Source: Eublepharis macularius (Eukaryota; Chordata; Lepidosauria; Squamata; Eublepharidae). From it: 64,000 bases of DNA. The notes under the pieces are model-generated. The model was not told where the DNA came from, ran no database searches, and saw nothing but the letters and a program-made list of their open reading frames with translations. Positions 23,216-33,676 of this stretch are shown here, piece by piece (the first letter of the stretch is position 1; each line of letters begins with the position of its first letter). The translations under genes and the position numbers were made by a program. The stretch covers positions 67,346,001-67,410,000 of the forward strand of contig NC_072795.1 in the NCBI RefSeq assembly GCF_028583425.1, in the 5' to 3' direction.

Positions 23216-26200
23216 CCTAGATGCTCATTTCAAGTAAGGTGGCGGGTGCTTAAGATCAGCAGCTGCTTCAGAGAATGTCAGACTTGATTTCGTCACCTGT
23301 AACCCAGGAGTGATGACTGCATGCCTTCAGGGAGTTCTAGGGTTTACTTTGCTGACATCAGCATAGTACACTCAGCTCTTCAAGTGGAAGATGTTATGGC
23401 AATGCATAGTATTGTGTGATTACAAATCAAATGGAATCAACCCCTCTACAAATCAATCCTGCCTAGGTGGATTGTGAACCCCTTGGGCATCGGGTTCACC
23501 TGCCAGTTAAACTCAGTGTATGTATTTGGTACATTTCAAATATTTACATATAAAAAAAATCAAACAAACTGGGATAGGTTGCAGGGGTCCTTAAATATAT
23601 GTATATAACAGCTTGTGATAGACCTGTCATAAATAATCTACCCAAAACAACTTTAGATCATATATGTGTCATTAGTAATCTCTGATTTATCTAGTATGTA
23701 TATATTGTTTCATTTATTTCACAATAACTTTATGAGGCACATCATTACTATTCCCATATATTGCAGATGGAGAACAAGCAGATGGACAACAACTCTTGTC
23801 TTGTCTAAGGCTACAAATAGCACAATCCTAAGGGGGGGGGGAATGCGCCGGGAGCTGATTATGCCAGCAGAAGCCAGAGTTGTACCAGTGCAGCGCCCTG
23901 CTGTGGCCTTCCCCTAACGAACCAGCATTGTAAGCACTGGTGCAGGAAGGGGCAGACCCAGGGGTATGGCTGGAGTTAGTTGCCCCCCCCCAGCAGGGAG
24001 GGCAGGGATGCTTGCAAGCCCACACTAGGCTGTTAGCACACTGTCTTGCCAAGGAGGCTCCCCTCAGATGGGGAACACAGCACAGCTCTGGTTTTGTATG
24101 CCTGTCAACTGCCTCACTCTGCTCCATGGATCAACTGGCCAAGCAACCATAGGACTCATTGCCTTGCAGAATCAAAGCTCTAAGCAGCAGCAGCAGCAGT
24201 GGATGGAGCAGTTGCAGTTGTAGAGCACCTCGTGTGTTTAGGGTCATTTTGATGGCTATAACATGTGGGTTCTGAGCAAATGGGCCCACCCATACAAGGG
24301 TAGGACTGCAGACCCTGCCTATGCACCAGACACAGCTGTAGCTGGCACAGCATTTCTGTCATTTGCCATTGCAGCACATGTCTCTGTTTCACATCTGTGC
24401 AAGAAGCGATTCAACAGGGAGATCAGGGAGCATTACCACTGGAAGTCCTATCACTCTGCCCAGCCACCAGTTCCAGGAGTGGTCCTAACTTGGGCTGCTT
24501 TTCACTCAGGAAGTCTGCCTCACTCAGATGCATGCTGAGGATGACTTGGCCTGTCTTCCCTGGCCCCTGGGAGCAGCTTGTGTCATACTGGGCAGAAGAA
24601 GTTGGCAACCCAGATTATCAGACCTCATCATATTTTGTAGTTCAATAAAGTCTGGGGCGGTCTACTACTCCACCCCTGTCTGTTTCTGATTCAATGCCTC
24701 TCCCTACCCTGCCCTCCCACCTGTGACTTCCCCTTAGAACTAACCCTTCACATGTCTGAGAGGGTGGGCTCTGGTTGAAGGCTGCCCATGCTGGGATGGC
24801 TGTGGTTGGTCTTTCAGATGCAACTGCCCTTCTGTTTTGTTCAGCTGCCAAACACAGCAGGGATCCAGGAATCATAAAAACTCACCCGCACTTGGTTTCC
24901 CTCTCACACCCCTCCCACACTCTGCAGGTTGCTGTGTGTAGCATGCATGGGGAATGGGCTAGTGGGTGGTCTGGGTGTGTGGAAGCTCTGGAAGGGTGCC
25001 TCTGGGTCCTGCACGCTCCCACAGCACTGCTAGCATCTGATAAGCCATGCAGCTTGTCAGTATGGGGGTGAGGGACCCATGATGGCCTCAAGGGAGCTGC
25101 TGCCATGGGTACAGGAGAGGGGAGGGACTGTGGAGCAATGTTCCAGCCACACTGATGGATGTCCATGGCAGCCAATTGGCTGGGCCATCCCATTCCCCCT
25201 TTTGCAGTTTGAGGAGGCAAATTGTCAGCTCCAAAACCTTTGCTCGCCCCTCAGATCTTTCTGTGTGGGGATTGAACCAGGAGCCCTGGCTGTATTATCT
25301 CAGTGCCTTTCCAATGAGCCATGCCTGCCTGTGCAAATTCTCTGCCTGGCCCCATGTGGCTGGTGGTGATGTCAGGACTGCAGTGGGTGCCTTGTGCCTG
25401 CTGGCATGGCTCCTGTGGACCAACCCCCTTGTCCCAGTCTTGGGTATGGGGGGGGGGACAACTGCGAGTTTGAGGCTGGCCTGCCTTTTTTGCCTTTTTA
25501 AACTTCTTCTGGGGATAGGTGCATGTGGGTGGCACTTTTGTTGCTTACTGGACTGGGAAAGGAGTGGGCATCCTATCTGCTGCAGAGGGGGCATCCTGGG
25601 ATACTCTGTTGTTGTTTTTCTGTTGGGGTTTCACTGTTTCTGGGCATTCTTCCTGTCCACTGGCTTTATGTGGCGGGAGAGTGGCATCAAGGGGCAGTGG
25701 CTGGACTGGTGGTTGGTGATTGGCTGTGCCTGTGTGTGCCTCTTATAGGATCATCATTGGCTATCATTGTCTGATTGGTGGATGTTGCTGGGTTTCCTAT
25801 GGACTTCTGGAGGGCTGTGCATTGCTGTTTCCCTCTGGCCCTCAGGTTTGCACTGTAAATGTCACTAAGCTGATGTTTATATCTAGGTCTCACAATTCAA
25901 ATCTCTAGCCCATTTCCTATCAAATCTTTCATTCATTTAATACATTCAGTGCCTTTCAAGCACATACATTAACTGAGAAATTAGCTAACTGCCTAAATTT
26001 CTTTTGTCATTACATAGAACCAGTTTTTAGAATTTTTACATTTAAGATTTTATATTTAGATTTTTTAATTATTTTTTTTTATGTTTAAGAAAAGAAGCGT
26101 GACTGTTGGTCAGCAAGGGAAGAACAACAGTGGCATATGAATAGCTGAACCTTGTTTATAAATGAACACGATAAAGAACAAGGTTGAAATTCTTGCCTTG

Positions 26201-26226
26201 GGACTTCACAGGACTTCCTTCCAAGT
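23216..26226. other. No credible gene; GC-richer block with chance frames
   Basis: The part from about 23825 to 25900 is GC-richer than its surroundings and has frames up to 197 codons (25155-25748), but frames of similar length overlap on the opposite strand and none shows a domain or exon pattern. A tRNA-like 'ggggattgaaccaggagccc' near 25267 could be the B-box side of a SINE in reverse. This block may be one or more old repeats without visible ends. Confidence 0.35.
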
Positions 26227-26347
26227 AGGGTTGCCAGGCCTCCTCAACCTCCCAGCAGGGAATTGGGGCCTGGCACTTACCTGTGAGGGTGGGGTGTGAA
26301 TGCATGCGCTTGCACGCTCCCGCAAGTGTGATGACATCACTTCCGGG

Positions 26348-26883
26348 CAGGGCCGGATCAACAGGGGGGGCAGGAGGGTAGTCTGCCCCCGGTGCTGCCA
26401 AAGAGGGGGTGCCGGCCACAGCTGCCAACCCCAGGAGCACATGGGCAGCAGGACAGGCAAAAGGCAGCGCGGGTGGCTGGGAGGCTGCCTGCGCCATTCG
26501 CCTGCCCCGTAGGACAGGGGGCACACGGCAAGCCAGCCACCCACTGCTCTGCAGGGCAGGCGAAAGGCAGCGTGAGTGGTTGGGAGGCCACCTGCACCAT
26601 TCGCCTGCCCCACAGGACAGGGGGCGCACGGCAAGCCACCCGCCCCCTATCCTGCTGGGCAGGTGAATGGCTCAGGCGGCCTCCCAGCCACTCGCACTGC
26701 CGCTGCCAGCTCTGCGGTGTGCCAGGACAGCTGGCTTGCCACAGGGCGGCATGCGCCACCTGTGTGATGATGTCACGGACGTGACGTCATCATGCAGTAC
26801 CGGGAACTCGTGCACACAGCACACGCACACAAGTGGCCAGTCTTCGGTTGCCCTGGGCGCTGGCAACCGTAGATCTGGCCCTA
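26348..26883. mobile_element. Nested non-autonomous hAT
   Basis: Ends CAGGGCCGGATCAAC and (inverse complement) TAGGGCCAGATCTAC; flanked by CTTCCGGG (26340-26347) and CTTCCGGA (26884-26891), 7 of 8 identical. It shares its right half with the hAT at 27914-28307, including a TGACGTCA palindrome (26782-26789). It contains a tandem duplication of about 101 bp. Confidence 0.83.
26450..26641. repeat. Tandem duplication, period about 101 bp
   Basis: Two adjacent units beginning near 26450 and 26551 share 'gcaggnnaggcnaaaggcagc' and 'attcgcctgcccc..aggacaggggg'. A third, partial and inverted-looking unit follows near 26660. This makes frames on both strands look long without being genes. Confidence 0.75.
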
Positions 26884-27374
26884 CTTCCGGAAACTGACGT
26901 CATCACGCGGCCCCTGGGAGCGTGCCTATGCTCTGCAGGGGCCCAGATTGGGGACACTGTGGTGCGGGGAAGTGCCCCTGCCTTCCACAACAGCCCAAAT
27001 GGCCCATTTCGGCCTGGCCCGGGCCCATTTCGAGCCACTGTGGAGAGTGGGAGGTCTCCTGTGCTTCGCAGCGGCCCGAAACAGGCCCAATCCAAGCAAA
27101 AACGGGCCTGAAACTAGCCCGATCTGGGCAGAAACGGGTGCATTTGGGGCTGCTGTGGGGGGAAGAGGCGCTCTGTGCTCTGCAGCAGCCCCAATCTGGG
27201 CCAAAACGGGCCCAATCTAGGTGGATGCAGTGCGCTGGAGCATGCAGCGCTGCAGGGTAACGTGCATGGAAGGTGTGCTCCCTCCACTGGCCAGGGAAGC
27301 GGAGGGTGGGGACGGAGTATCTGGCATCCCAACTTTCAAATAAAGCTCTGCACTCCATGTATTTTGGGAGCTTA

Positions 27375-27424
27375 TGTTTGTGTGTGTGTGTGTGTATGTA
27401 TATGTATATTATATATATATGCAT
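27375..27424. repeat. (TG)n/(TA)n microsatellite
   Basis: Alternating TG then TA dinucleotides. Confidence 0.9.
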
Positions 27425-27905
27425 ATTTTAATTTACCAGATAAAATTAGTAAGGAGAATTTACACAAAATCCTTCTCCCATAGGTTTGTTTTACAATTAA
27501 GACAGCCTGGCTTATCAGCATATAAATTCCAGCTACTCTAACCTCACTTCCTTTAGGAAGTAGCCTGACCAGCCCCCTTTCTCCTTTTAACTAAATTAGT
27601 AAGCTGCCTTTCCTTGGAGACCAGAGCATTTTCCAGACAGCTTTACTGCTCCAGTTTCAGCTCCCTTTGTCACTGTTTTTTAAAATATGTTTTGTTGCCT
27701 ATCCCTTGCTGCCCCAGTTTTTTCTCCACTCTTTCTGAGACCTGTTTTCCTCCATCTTTCCTTCTGACATGCCTTGATTGTGTTTTTCACCTGTCTGTAA
27801 AGCCTGTCCTGTTTCTTCTTGCTCTGCCCACCTTGCCATTCTGTTTTGGTGCATGGTGGGTGGTGCACTTTTTTTATTTGCATGCTAGTGATATATTGAA
27901 ACAAT
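27425..27905. other. No gene recognised
   Basis: T-rich non-coding sequence preceding the nested CR1 stack. Confidence 0.4.
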
Positions 27906-27913
27906 GATATACC

Positions 27914-28307
27914 CAGGGCTGGCCCGCCCATTGAGACCAGCCCGGCAGCCACCTCAGGGTGCTAAAGTGCCGGAGGGGTGCTGAACTAGGGGGAGAAGCG
28001 CGCGCCATGGAGCTGCCACTGCTGCCACCAGCCAGGAGCGCATGCTGGCGGCAGCAGCGTAGGACAGCTGAGCGGGTGCCTCCCGTTCAGTTGCTTTGCG
28101 GGCCAGGCACAGCCAGTGTCTGGGGCGGCCGGCTGTGCCTGGTCTGCAGAGCAACTGAACAGGAGGGCTGGAAGGCCCCCTGCGCACGCACCAGCCCTGC
28201 ATGATGATGTCACATGCAGTGACGTCATCATGCAGTCCAGCATGCACACGCACACAGAGGCAGCCGTTAAGCTGCCTCAGGTGCCAGCAATGCTGGAGCT
28301 GGCCCTG
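27914..28307. mobile_element. Non-autonomous hAT with perfect 8-bp TSD
   Basis: Starts CAGGGCTGGCCC and ends GAGCTGGCCCTG. The octamer GATATACC is exact on both sides (27906-27913 and 28308-28315). It carries TGACGTCA at 28220-28227 within the wider palindrome 'tgatgatgtca..tgacgtcatca', as does the relative at 26348-26883. Open frames on both strands are non-coding. Confidence 0.93.
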
Positions 28308-28315
28308 GATATACC

Positions 28316-29227
28316 ATGCCTGTGGATCTCCTGACAAAGATATGTAACCTTTCATTAACATCTGCCTCCATTCCTGAGGACTGGAAGGTAGCTCATGTCA
28401 CCCCCATCTTTAAAAAGGGTTCCAGAGGAGATCCGGGAAATTACAGGCCAGTCAGTCTAATGTCAATACTGGGTAAGTTTGTAGAAACCGTTATTAAAGA
28501 GAGAATTAGTAGGCACATAGATGAACAAAAGCTATTGAGGAAGACTCAGCATGGGTTCTGTAAGGGAAGATCTTGTCTCACAAACCTGTTAGAGTTCTTT
28601 GAGGGAGTGAACAAACATGTGGACAAGGGGGAACCAATAGATGTGGTCTACCTGGACTTCTAGAAAGCCTTTGATAAAGTTCCTCATCAAAGGCTGCTAA
28701 GTAAGCTCAATAGTCATGGGGTAAAAGGACAAGTCCTCCTATGGATCAAAAACTGGCTAATAAATAGGAAACAGAGAGTGAGTATAAATGGGCAATATTC
28801 ACAGTGGAGGGTGGTAAGCAGTGGGGTACCACAGGGCTCAGTATTGGGTCTGGTGCTTTTTAACTTGTTCATTAATGATTTGGAGTTGTGAAGTGGCTAA
28901 ATTTGCGGATGGCACTAAATTGTTCAGGGTGGTAAGAACCAGGGAGGATTGTGAGGCACTCCAAAGGGATCTGTCAAGGCTGGGCGAGTGGGCGTCAACG
29001 TGGCAAATGAGGTTCAATGTGGCCAAGTACAAAGTAATGCACATTGGGGCCAAAAGTCCCAAATATAAATACACAATGATGGGATCCAAACTCGCAGAGA
29101 CTGACCAAGAGAGAGATCTTGGAGTTGTGGTAGATAACTCACTGAAAATGTCGATACAGTGTGCGATGGCAATAAAAAAGGCCAACGCTAAGCTGGGGAT
29201 TATTAGGAAGGAAACTGAAAACAAATA
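28316..29227 (+). pseudogene. CR1 reverse transcriptase remnant, N-terminal part
   Basis: The conceptual product shows the RT start region 'PIFKKGSRGDPGNYRPVSL' and the palm box YLDF followed by an in-frame stop (28661-28663) and then KAFDKVPH. After a frame disturbance near 28890, the catalytic box reads FADG instead of the expected FADD, so a metal-binding Asp is lost. It then continues through a typical CR1 'KYKVMHIG' and 'RDLGVVVD' segment. Inactive. Confidence 0.88.
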
Positions 29228-29234
29228 AGCTATT

Positions 29235-29242
29235 ATCATAAT
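29235..29242. repeat. hAT target-site duplication, left
   Basis: ATCATAAT, repeated exactly at 30042-30049 on the other side of the hAT. Confidence 0.9.
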
Positions 29243-29371
29243 TAGACATGGGCATGAACGAAAAAAACCCAAACAAGCTGTTCGTTGTTCGTTGCCATCC
29301 ACAAACAACGAACAGTAACGAACATGACCCTGTTCACAAACATGTTCATTGTTCGTCGCCCCTTAAAGATC

Positions 29372-29432
29372 CCTTTAAACTATCCACTGGCAGGTGGCAG
29401 GGGGAAGTGCCTGCCAGCGGATAGTTTAAAGG
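29372..29432. repeat. Hairpin inside the hAT
   Basis: Arms CCTTTAAACTATCC... and ...GGATAGTTTAAAGG (23 bp each, one mismatch) with a 15-base loop. Confidence 0.85.
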
Positions 29433-29476
29433 GCCCCTTCCTGCCACATGCAAGGGGCAGGGCCCTTTAAACACCC

Positions 29477-29803
29477 TACAAACTAATCTTCCCAATGTCC
29501 AATACCCACCAAATTTGCAGAGGACATAGTCCTCACTGTCCTCTGAAGATCCCCCACGTTTCAGAGAGATTGCACTCCGGGAAAGGCATGATCCATGGTT
29601 CCTTCCCTTTGTTGTCATTTTCTATTCACAGTGGCAAAAACGGGACTCTCTGGTGGAAGCTACTTTGAGGGGTTACAAACTGACCTTCCCAATGTCCAAT
29701 ACCCACCAAATTTGCAGGGGACATAGTCCTCACTGTCCTCCGAAGACCCCCCAAGTTTCAGAGAGATTGCACCCAGGGAAAGGCATGGTGCATGGTACTT
29801 TGA
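29477..29803. repeat. Internal direct duplication in the hAT
   Basis: Units beginning at 29477 and 29674 share 'cttcccaatgtccaat', 'acatagtcctcactgtcctc' and 'tttcagagagattgcac'. Offset 197 bp. Confidence 0.85.
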
Positions 29804-30049
29804 AGGGTTAAATCCAGAAGGAGTTCAGACAGAGTTCTGTCCCTGCTGTTGCCAGGGGAATTGATTGAAAGGCCCCAAACTGTCTGGCTTGACAAATGGC
29901 TGATGAAGGCAACAAACAAGGCTTGCAACGACCACTTGTTCATTTAGAATGGAGCCTCACGAACAACGGCTTGTTCATGAACAGACGAATGGGCTGTTTG
30001 TGGTTTTTTTTCGTTCGTAATGCTGTTCGTGCCCATGTCTAATCATAAT

Positions 30050-30363
30050 GCCTCTGTATAAATCAATGGTACGGCCTCATTTGGAACACAGTGTGTAATT
30101 CTGGTCACCACACCTCAAAAAAGATATTATAGCACTGGAAAAAGTGCAGAAAAGGGCAACTAGAATGATTAAAGGGATGGAACACTTCCCCTCTGAAGAA
30201 AGGTTAAAGTGCTTGGGGCTCTTTAGCTTGGAGAAACAACAACTGAGGGGTGACATGATAGAGGTTTACAAGATTATGCATGGGATAGAGAAGGTAGAGA
30301 AAGAAGTATTTTTCTCCCTTTCTCACAATACAAGAACTTGTGGGCACTCAATAAAATTGCTGT
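30050..30363 (+). pseudogene. CR1 RT remnant, middle part
   Basis: Resumes CR1 directly after the hAT: the product reads 'QKRATRMIKGMEHFPSEERL' then 'LRGDMIEVYKIMHG', typical of the CR1 C-terminal region. Runs into the L1 target duplication. Confidence 0.85.
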
Positions 30364-30863
30364 TTTTATACTTAACTACAGCAGCAAGAGTACTTTATGC
30401 ACAAAAGTGGAAAACTACAACATTGCCTACAGTGGAGGAATGGTTGACAAAAGTTTTGGAGTTTGCATTAATGGCAAAACTTACTGCATTAATTAGAGAA
30501 AGGACATTAGTCAACTTCTTGTCTGAATCGCTAATAGACTTTTTGCATGAAATGGATAACAAGGATTTGATGACATCTGGATTTATGGATTAAGAAACAG
30601 GAACAATAGAAAAAAGAGGGGTTTTGTGAATAACAGAATAAGTGAGACTCTAGAAATGATATACTTGCCACGGAGAAAATCGGAACTCAACTTGTAATGT
30701 AATCTAGGTGTTTTTTATTTTATTTTCCTCTTAATTTTATAGATATATGTATTGTTAGTGTGTTATGTTTAGAAATGTGTGTTTTTTCTTGTTCTCTATG
30801 TTTGTTTGTTTTTGTCTTGCGGTGTGTAGTTTATAGTTTAAATAAAGAAAATTTAGACCTAAA
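30364..30863 (+). mobile_element. 5'-truncated L1 3' end in CR1
   Basis: Inserted between exact 13-bp duplications AATAAAATTGCTG (30351-30363 and 30864-30876). It holds the last 70 or so codons of L1 ORF2 (an 'RVLYAQKWK..EEWL' block, stop at 30591-30593), a short 3' UTR and an AATAAA near 30841, ending A-rich. Heavily 5'-truncated, as is usual for L1. It is non-functional. Confidence 0.88.
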
Positions 30864-30876
30864 AATAAAATTGCTG

Positions 30877-31038
30877 AGCAGTCAGATTAGAACAGATAAA
30901 AGGAAGTACTTCTTCACCCAAAGAGTGATTAACACATGGAATTCACTGCCACAGGAGGTGGTGGCAGCTCCAAGCATAGACAGCTTCAAGAGGGGATTGG
31001 ATAAACATATGGAGCAGAAGTCCATCAGTGGCTATTAG
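30877..31038 (+). pseudogene. CR1 ORF C-terminus
   Basis: After the L1, the CR1 frame resumes with 'RKYFFTQRVINTWNSLPQEVV' split here as RKYFFTQRV and NSLPQEVV, and ends at a stop at 31036-31038. This is the conserved tail of CR1 polyproteins. The 3' UTR follows to 31254. Confidence 0.88.
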
Positions 31039-31254
31039 CCATAAGGTATAGATGGAACTCTCTGTCTAGAGCAGTGATGCTCTGTATTCTTGGTGTTTGG
31101 GGGGGGCAATCAGTGGGAGGGCTTCTGGTGTCCCTTCCCCACTGGCAGACCTCCTGATGACACCTGGGTTTTTTTTGGCCACTGTGTGACATAGAGTGTT
31201 GGACTGGGTGGGCCACTGGCCTACTCCAACGTGGCTTCTCTTATGTTCTTATGC

Positions 31255-31714
31255 TCTTAACCAGCAATGGCCAGGGAGCCATTTTCAAGCTTTGTGGGTA
31301 CTGTGTGCTAGGTTCCTTTTCAAATGCAATCTAAAAAGAAAGGCAAGCCTGTGGGAGTACATGGGGTCTCCTGGGGAGAAAAGGAAAATATTGGCTTGCA
31401 ATTGATTTGGGGTGAGGAGACGTTTCAGTGTGCTTCTCATCACCTGCACTCCTTGACCTGCTTCCAGAAGGATGCCCAGTATGCCCCCCAAAAAGACTGC
31501 AGAAACGAACAAAAGTGACATCCATCGGCAAAGGCCCAGCATCTATTCAAAAGTTCACGATTAATGATTCACAAATCAGAATGCAGCTACAAAAACATTT
31601 ATTGATATTAATGACAATTTACTGGTGGTTAGCAGAACTTGCCTCAAGATTAGAAGATTAACCATTACTCCTGACCATACATTCAGTTTCTGGGGGGAAA
31701 TTGTGAACAGTAAT
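31255..31714. other. No gene recognised
   Basis: Non-coding; overlapping short frames only. Confidence 0.4.
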
Positions 31715-31890
31715 AATGAATTCAATCTTTATTTTTATTTTATTTTACTTCATTTATACCCTGCCTTTCTTTCCCAATGAGGATCCAAAGCATTATTCTC
31801 CTCTACTTAGTGATCTTCTATGGCAGAGAGAAGATTTGAAACTCCCAGATCCTAGCCCATTACTCTAGCCACTACACCACACTGTCTTGG
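31715..31890 (-). mobile_element. tRNA-derived SINE-like repeat, minus
   Basis: 'accctgcctttctttcccaatgagga' leading to 'cccagatcctagcccattactctagccactacacca' is the reverse of a tRNA-like head with T-rich tail. Related copy at 55370-55620. Confidence 0.55.
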
Positions 31891-32267
31891 CATAAGGTAT
31901 AAGCACAGCAAAATTCTTCCTTGATAAACGGAACAGGACAACAAAACAGTGTAATGGCACTTTAAAAAACCTCAACAATAACCTTCTAAAGCAACATCAC
32001 CTTAATCTCGCAATTGGTCATAATCATAGCTATGCTGAATTCTTTTGCTACTGTCTGTAACTCAGAAGGAGAAATAAGGACAGCACAGCTACTGAAAACA
32101 ACCAGTCAAACACAGGAAAGCAACTAACCAATCAAAGGCGGGACACATATGCAAAGTATGGTTCTCTGGTAGGCTTGGAGGTGGGGAGTTAACTGATTGG
32201 TAAAATGTGGCTTGGATCCTATTACTGTTAGGTGGATCTGGCTGAAAGATCACATCCAGAGAGTGCT
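31891..32267. other. No gene recognised
   Basis: Non-coding, nothing classifiable. Confidence 0.4.
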
Positions 32268-32461
32268 TGGCCATTTCCACACTACTCACCTTCATCCGGA
32301 ATGGGGCGCAACGTCACAAAAAAACCACGGAAGATAGCGTCTTCTCGCACGAGTTTTGCGCGACGTTGCACAAAACTCACATGAGAAGACGCTATCTTCT
32401 GCGTTTTGTTCATGATGTTGCGCCCCGTTCCAGAGGAATGTGAGTAGTGTGGAAACAGCCC
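32268..32461. mobile_element. Palindromic MITE, copy 2
   Basis: Same family as 2268-2462: right end GTGTGGAAACAGCCC identical, left end slightly decayed (TGGCCATTTCCACAC), 194 bp, near-complete palindrome centred near 32365. Direct flanks tt/tt again share two bases. Confidence 0.85.
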
Positions 32462-32464
32462 TTG

Positions 32465-33676
32465 TTAATGGTTCTTCATCTTCTTGGAGAAGACAAGTGG
32501 AGTGCCTCAGGGATCGGTCTTGGACCTGTTTTGGTCAACATTTTTATAAATGATTTGGGTGAAGAAATAGAGGAAATGTTTATTAAATTTTAGATTTTAC
32601 TAAATTGGGAGGGGCAGCAAATACAGTAGCAGACAGAGTCAGGATCAGGATACAGGATGATCTTGACAGGCTGGAAAACTGGGCTAAAACATACACAATG
32701 AATTTCCACAGAGATAAATGTAAAGTTCGGCATTTCAGTAGGAAAAATCAAATGCATAATTATAGGATGCGGGAGACTTGTCTTGGGAATAGTATGTGCA
32801 AAAAGGATCTAGGGGGTCTTAGTAGACTATACACTGAACATGAGTCAGCAGTGTGATGTGGTAGCTAAATAGGCAAATGCAATTTTGGGATGTATCAACA
32901 GAAGTATAGTATCCAGATCATGTGAAGTTACTCTGCACTGGTTTGACCTCACCTAGAGTGTTATGTTCAGTTTTGGGCACCACAATTTAAGAAGGATATA
33001 GACAAGCTGGAACATGTCCAGAGGAGGGCAACGAAGATGGTGAGGGGTCTGGAGACCAAGTCCTATGTGGAAAGGTTGAAGGAGTTCGGTATGTTTAGCC
33101 TGGAGAGGAGATGACTGAGATGTGATATAACCATCTTCAAGTACTTGAAGGGCTGTCATACAGAGGATGGTGTGGAGTTGTTTTTCATTGTCCCAGAAGG
33201 TTGGACCAGAACCAGTGGGTTGAAATTAAATCAAGAGTTTTCGACTAGACGTTAAAAAAAACACTTCCTGACAGTTACAGCGGTTCCTCAGTGGAACAGG
33301 CTTCCTCGGGTGGTGATGGATACTCTTTCTTTGGAGGTTTTAAAGCAGAGGCTAGATGGCCATTTGACAGCAATGCTGATTCTATGAACCTAGGCAGATC
33401 ATGAGAGGGAGGGCAGGAAGGGTTACATCAGTGCTTAGTTCTCATGGCCCCTTCTTAATGCCTAGGGAAATACCAATTGCCATTTTGGGGTCAGGAAGCA
33501 ATTTTCTCCAGGCCAATTTGGCCAGAGATCCTGGAGGGTTTTTTTGCCATCTTCTGGGCATGAAGCAGTGGTCACTGGGAGTGTGGGGGGAGGGAGTTGT
33601 GAATTTCCTGCATTGTGCAGGAGGCAGGACTATATGACCCTGGAGATCCCTTCCAACTCTATGATTCTATGATTCT
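32465..33676 (+). pseudogene. CR1 LINE fragment with terminal ATTCTATG repeat
   Basis: Second, different CR1 copy. It reads through an RT box ('GVPQGSVL'-like, decayed, near 32500), a frame-broken 'DDLDRLENWAKTYTMNFHRDK' region, the conserved C-terminal block and a 3' UTR. It ends in 'tctatgattctatgattcta', the octamer-repeat end characteristic of CR1. Multiple stops; not functional. The MITE at 32268 abuts its left end. Confidence 0.85.

Larger units (their letters stand above)
26227..27333. mobile_element. AGGGTTGCCA-type element carrying a nested hAT
   Basis: Starts AGGGTTGCCAGG and ends CTGGCATCCCAAC; the flanking octamers TTCCAAGT and TTTCAAAT match at 6 of 8. Its own body is partly palindromic: GCACGCTCCC at about 26313 mirrors GGGAGCGTGC at about 26916. 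A hAT has inserted near the centre of that palindrome (26348-26883). The right part (26940-27240) is built of repeated 'gggccaaaacgggcc'-like units. No coding frame. Confidence 0.68.
29243..30041. mobile_element. Non-autonomous hAT (TAGACATGGGCA ends)
   Basis: Left end TAGACATGGGCATGAACG, right end (inverse complement) TAGACATGGGCACGAACA. Exact 8-bp duplications ATCATAAT flank it. It contains a 61-bp hairpin at 29372-29432 and a direct duplication of about 125 bp at a 197-bp offset. 'gttcg' repeats occur near both ends. No transposase frame. Confidence 0.93.
28316..31254 (+). mobile_element. CR1 LINE, 5'-truncated, with two later insertions
   Basis: A CR1-type LINE runs from inside the reverse transcriptase to a 3' UTR ending near 'cttatgttcttatg' (31254). 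It is interrupted by a hAT (29243-30041) and an L1 3' end (30364-30863), each with its own exact target duplication. Removing both restores collinear CR1 order. A third hAT lies immediately to the left (27914-28307). Order of events: CR1 first, then the insertions. Confidence 0.88.

Noticed and set aside
24180..24205. CAG repeat as a coding or unstable trinucleotide tract
   Set aside because: Only about five units and not in a supported exon.
25155..25748. 197-codon open frame in a GC-richer block
   Set aside because: Comparable frames overlap on the other strand, there is no recognisable domain, and composition is low-complexity (Cys/Leu/Trp-rich by base bias).
26156..26784. Overlapping frames of 130-157 codons on both strands
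   Set aside because: They come from tandem and inverted repeats inside nested hAT elements.
27914..28307. CpG-rich segment as a possible promoter
   Set aside because: It is bounded exactly by hAT ends and an 8-bp duplication; its CpGs belong to the transposon.
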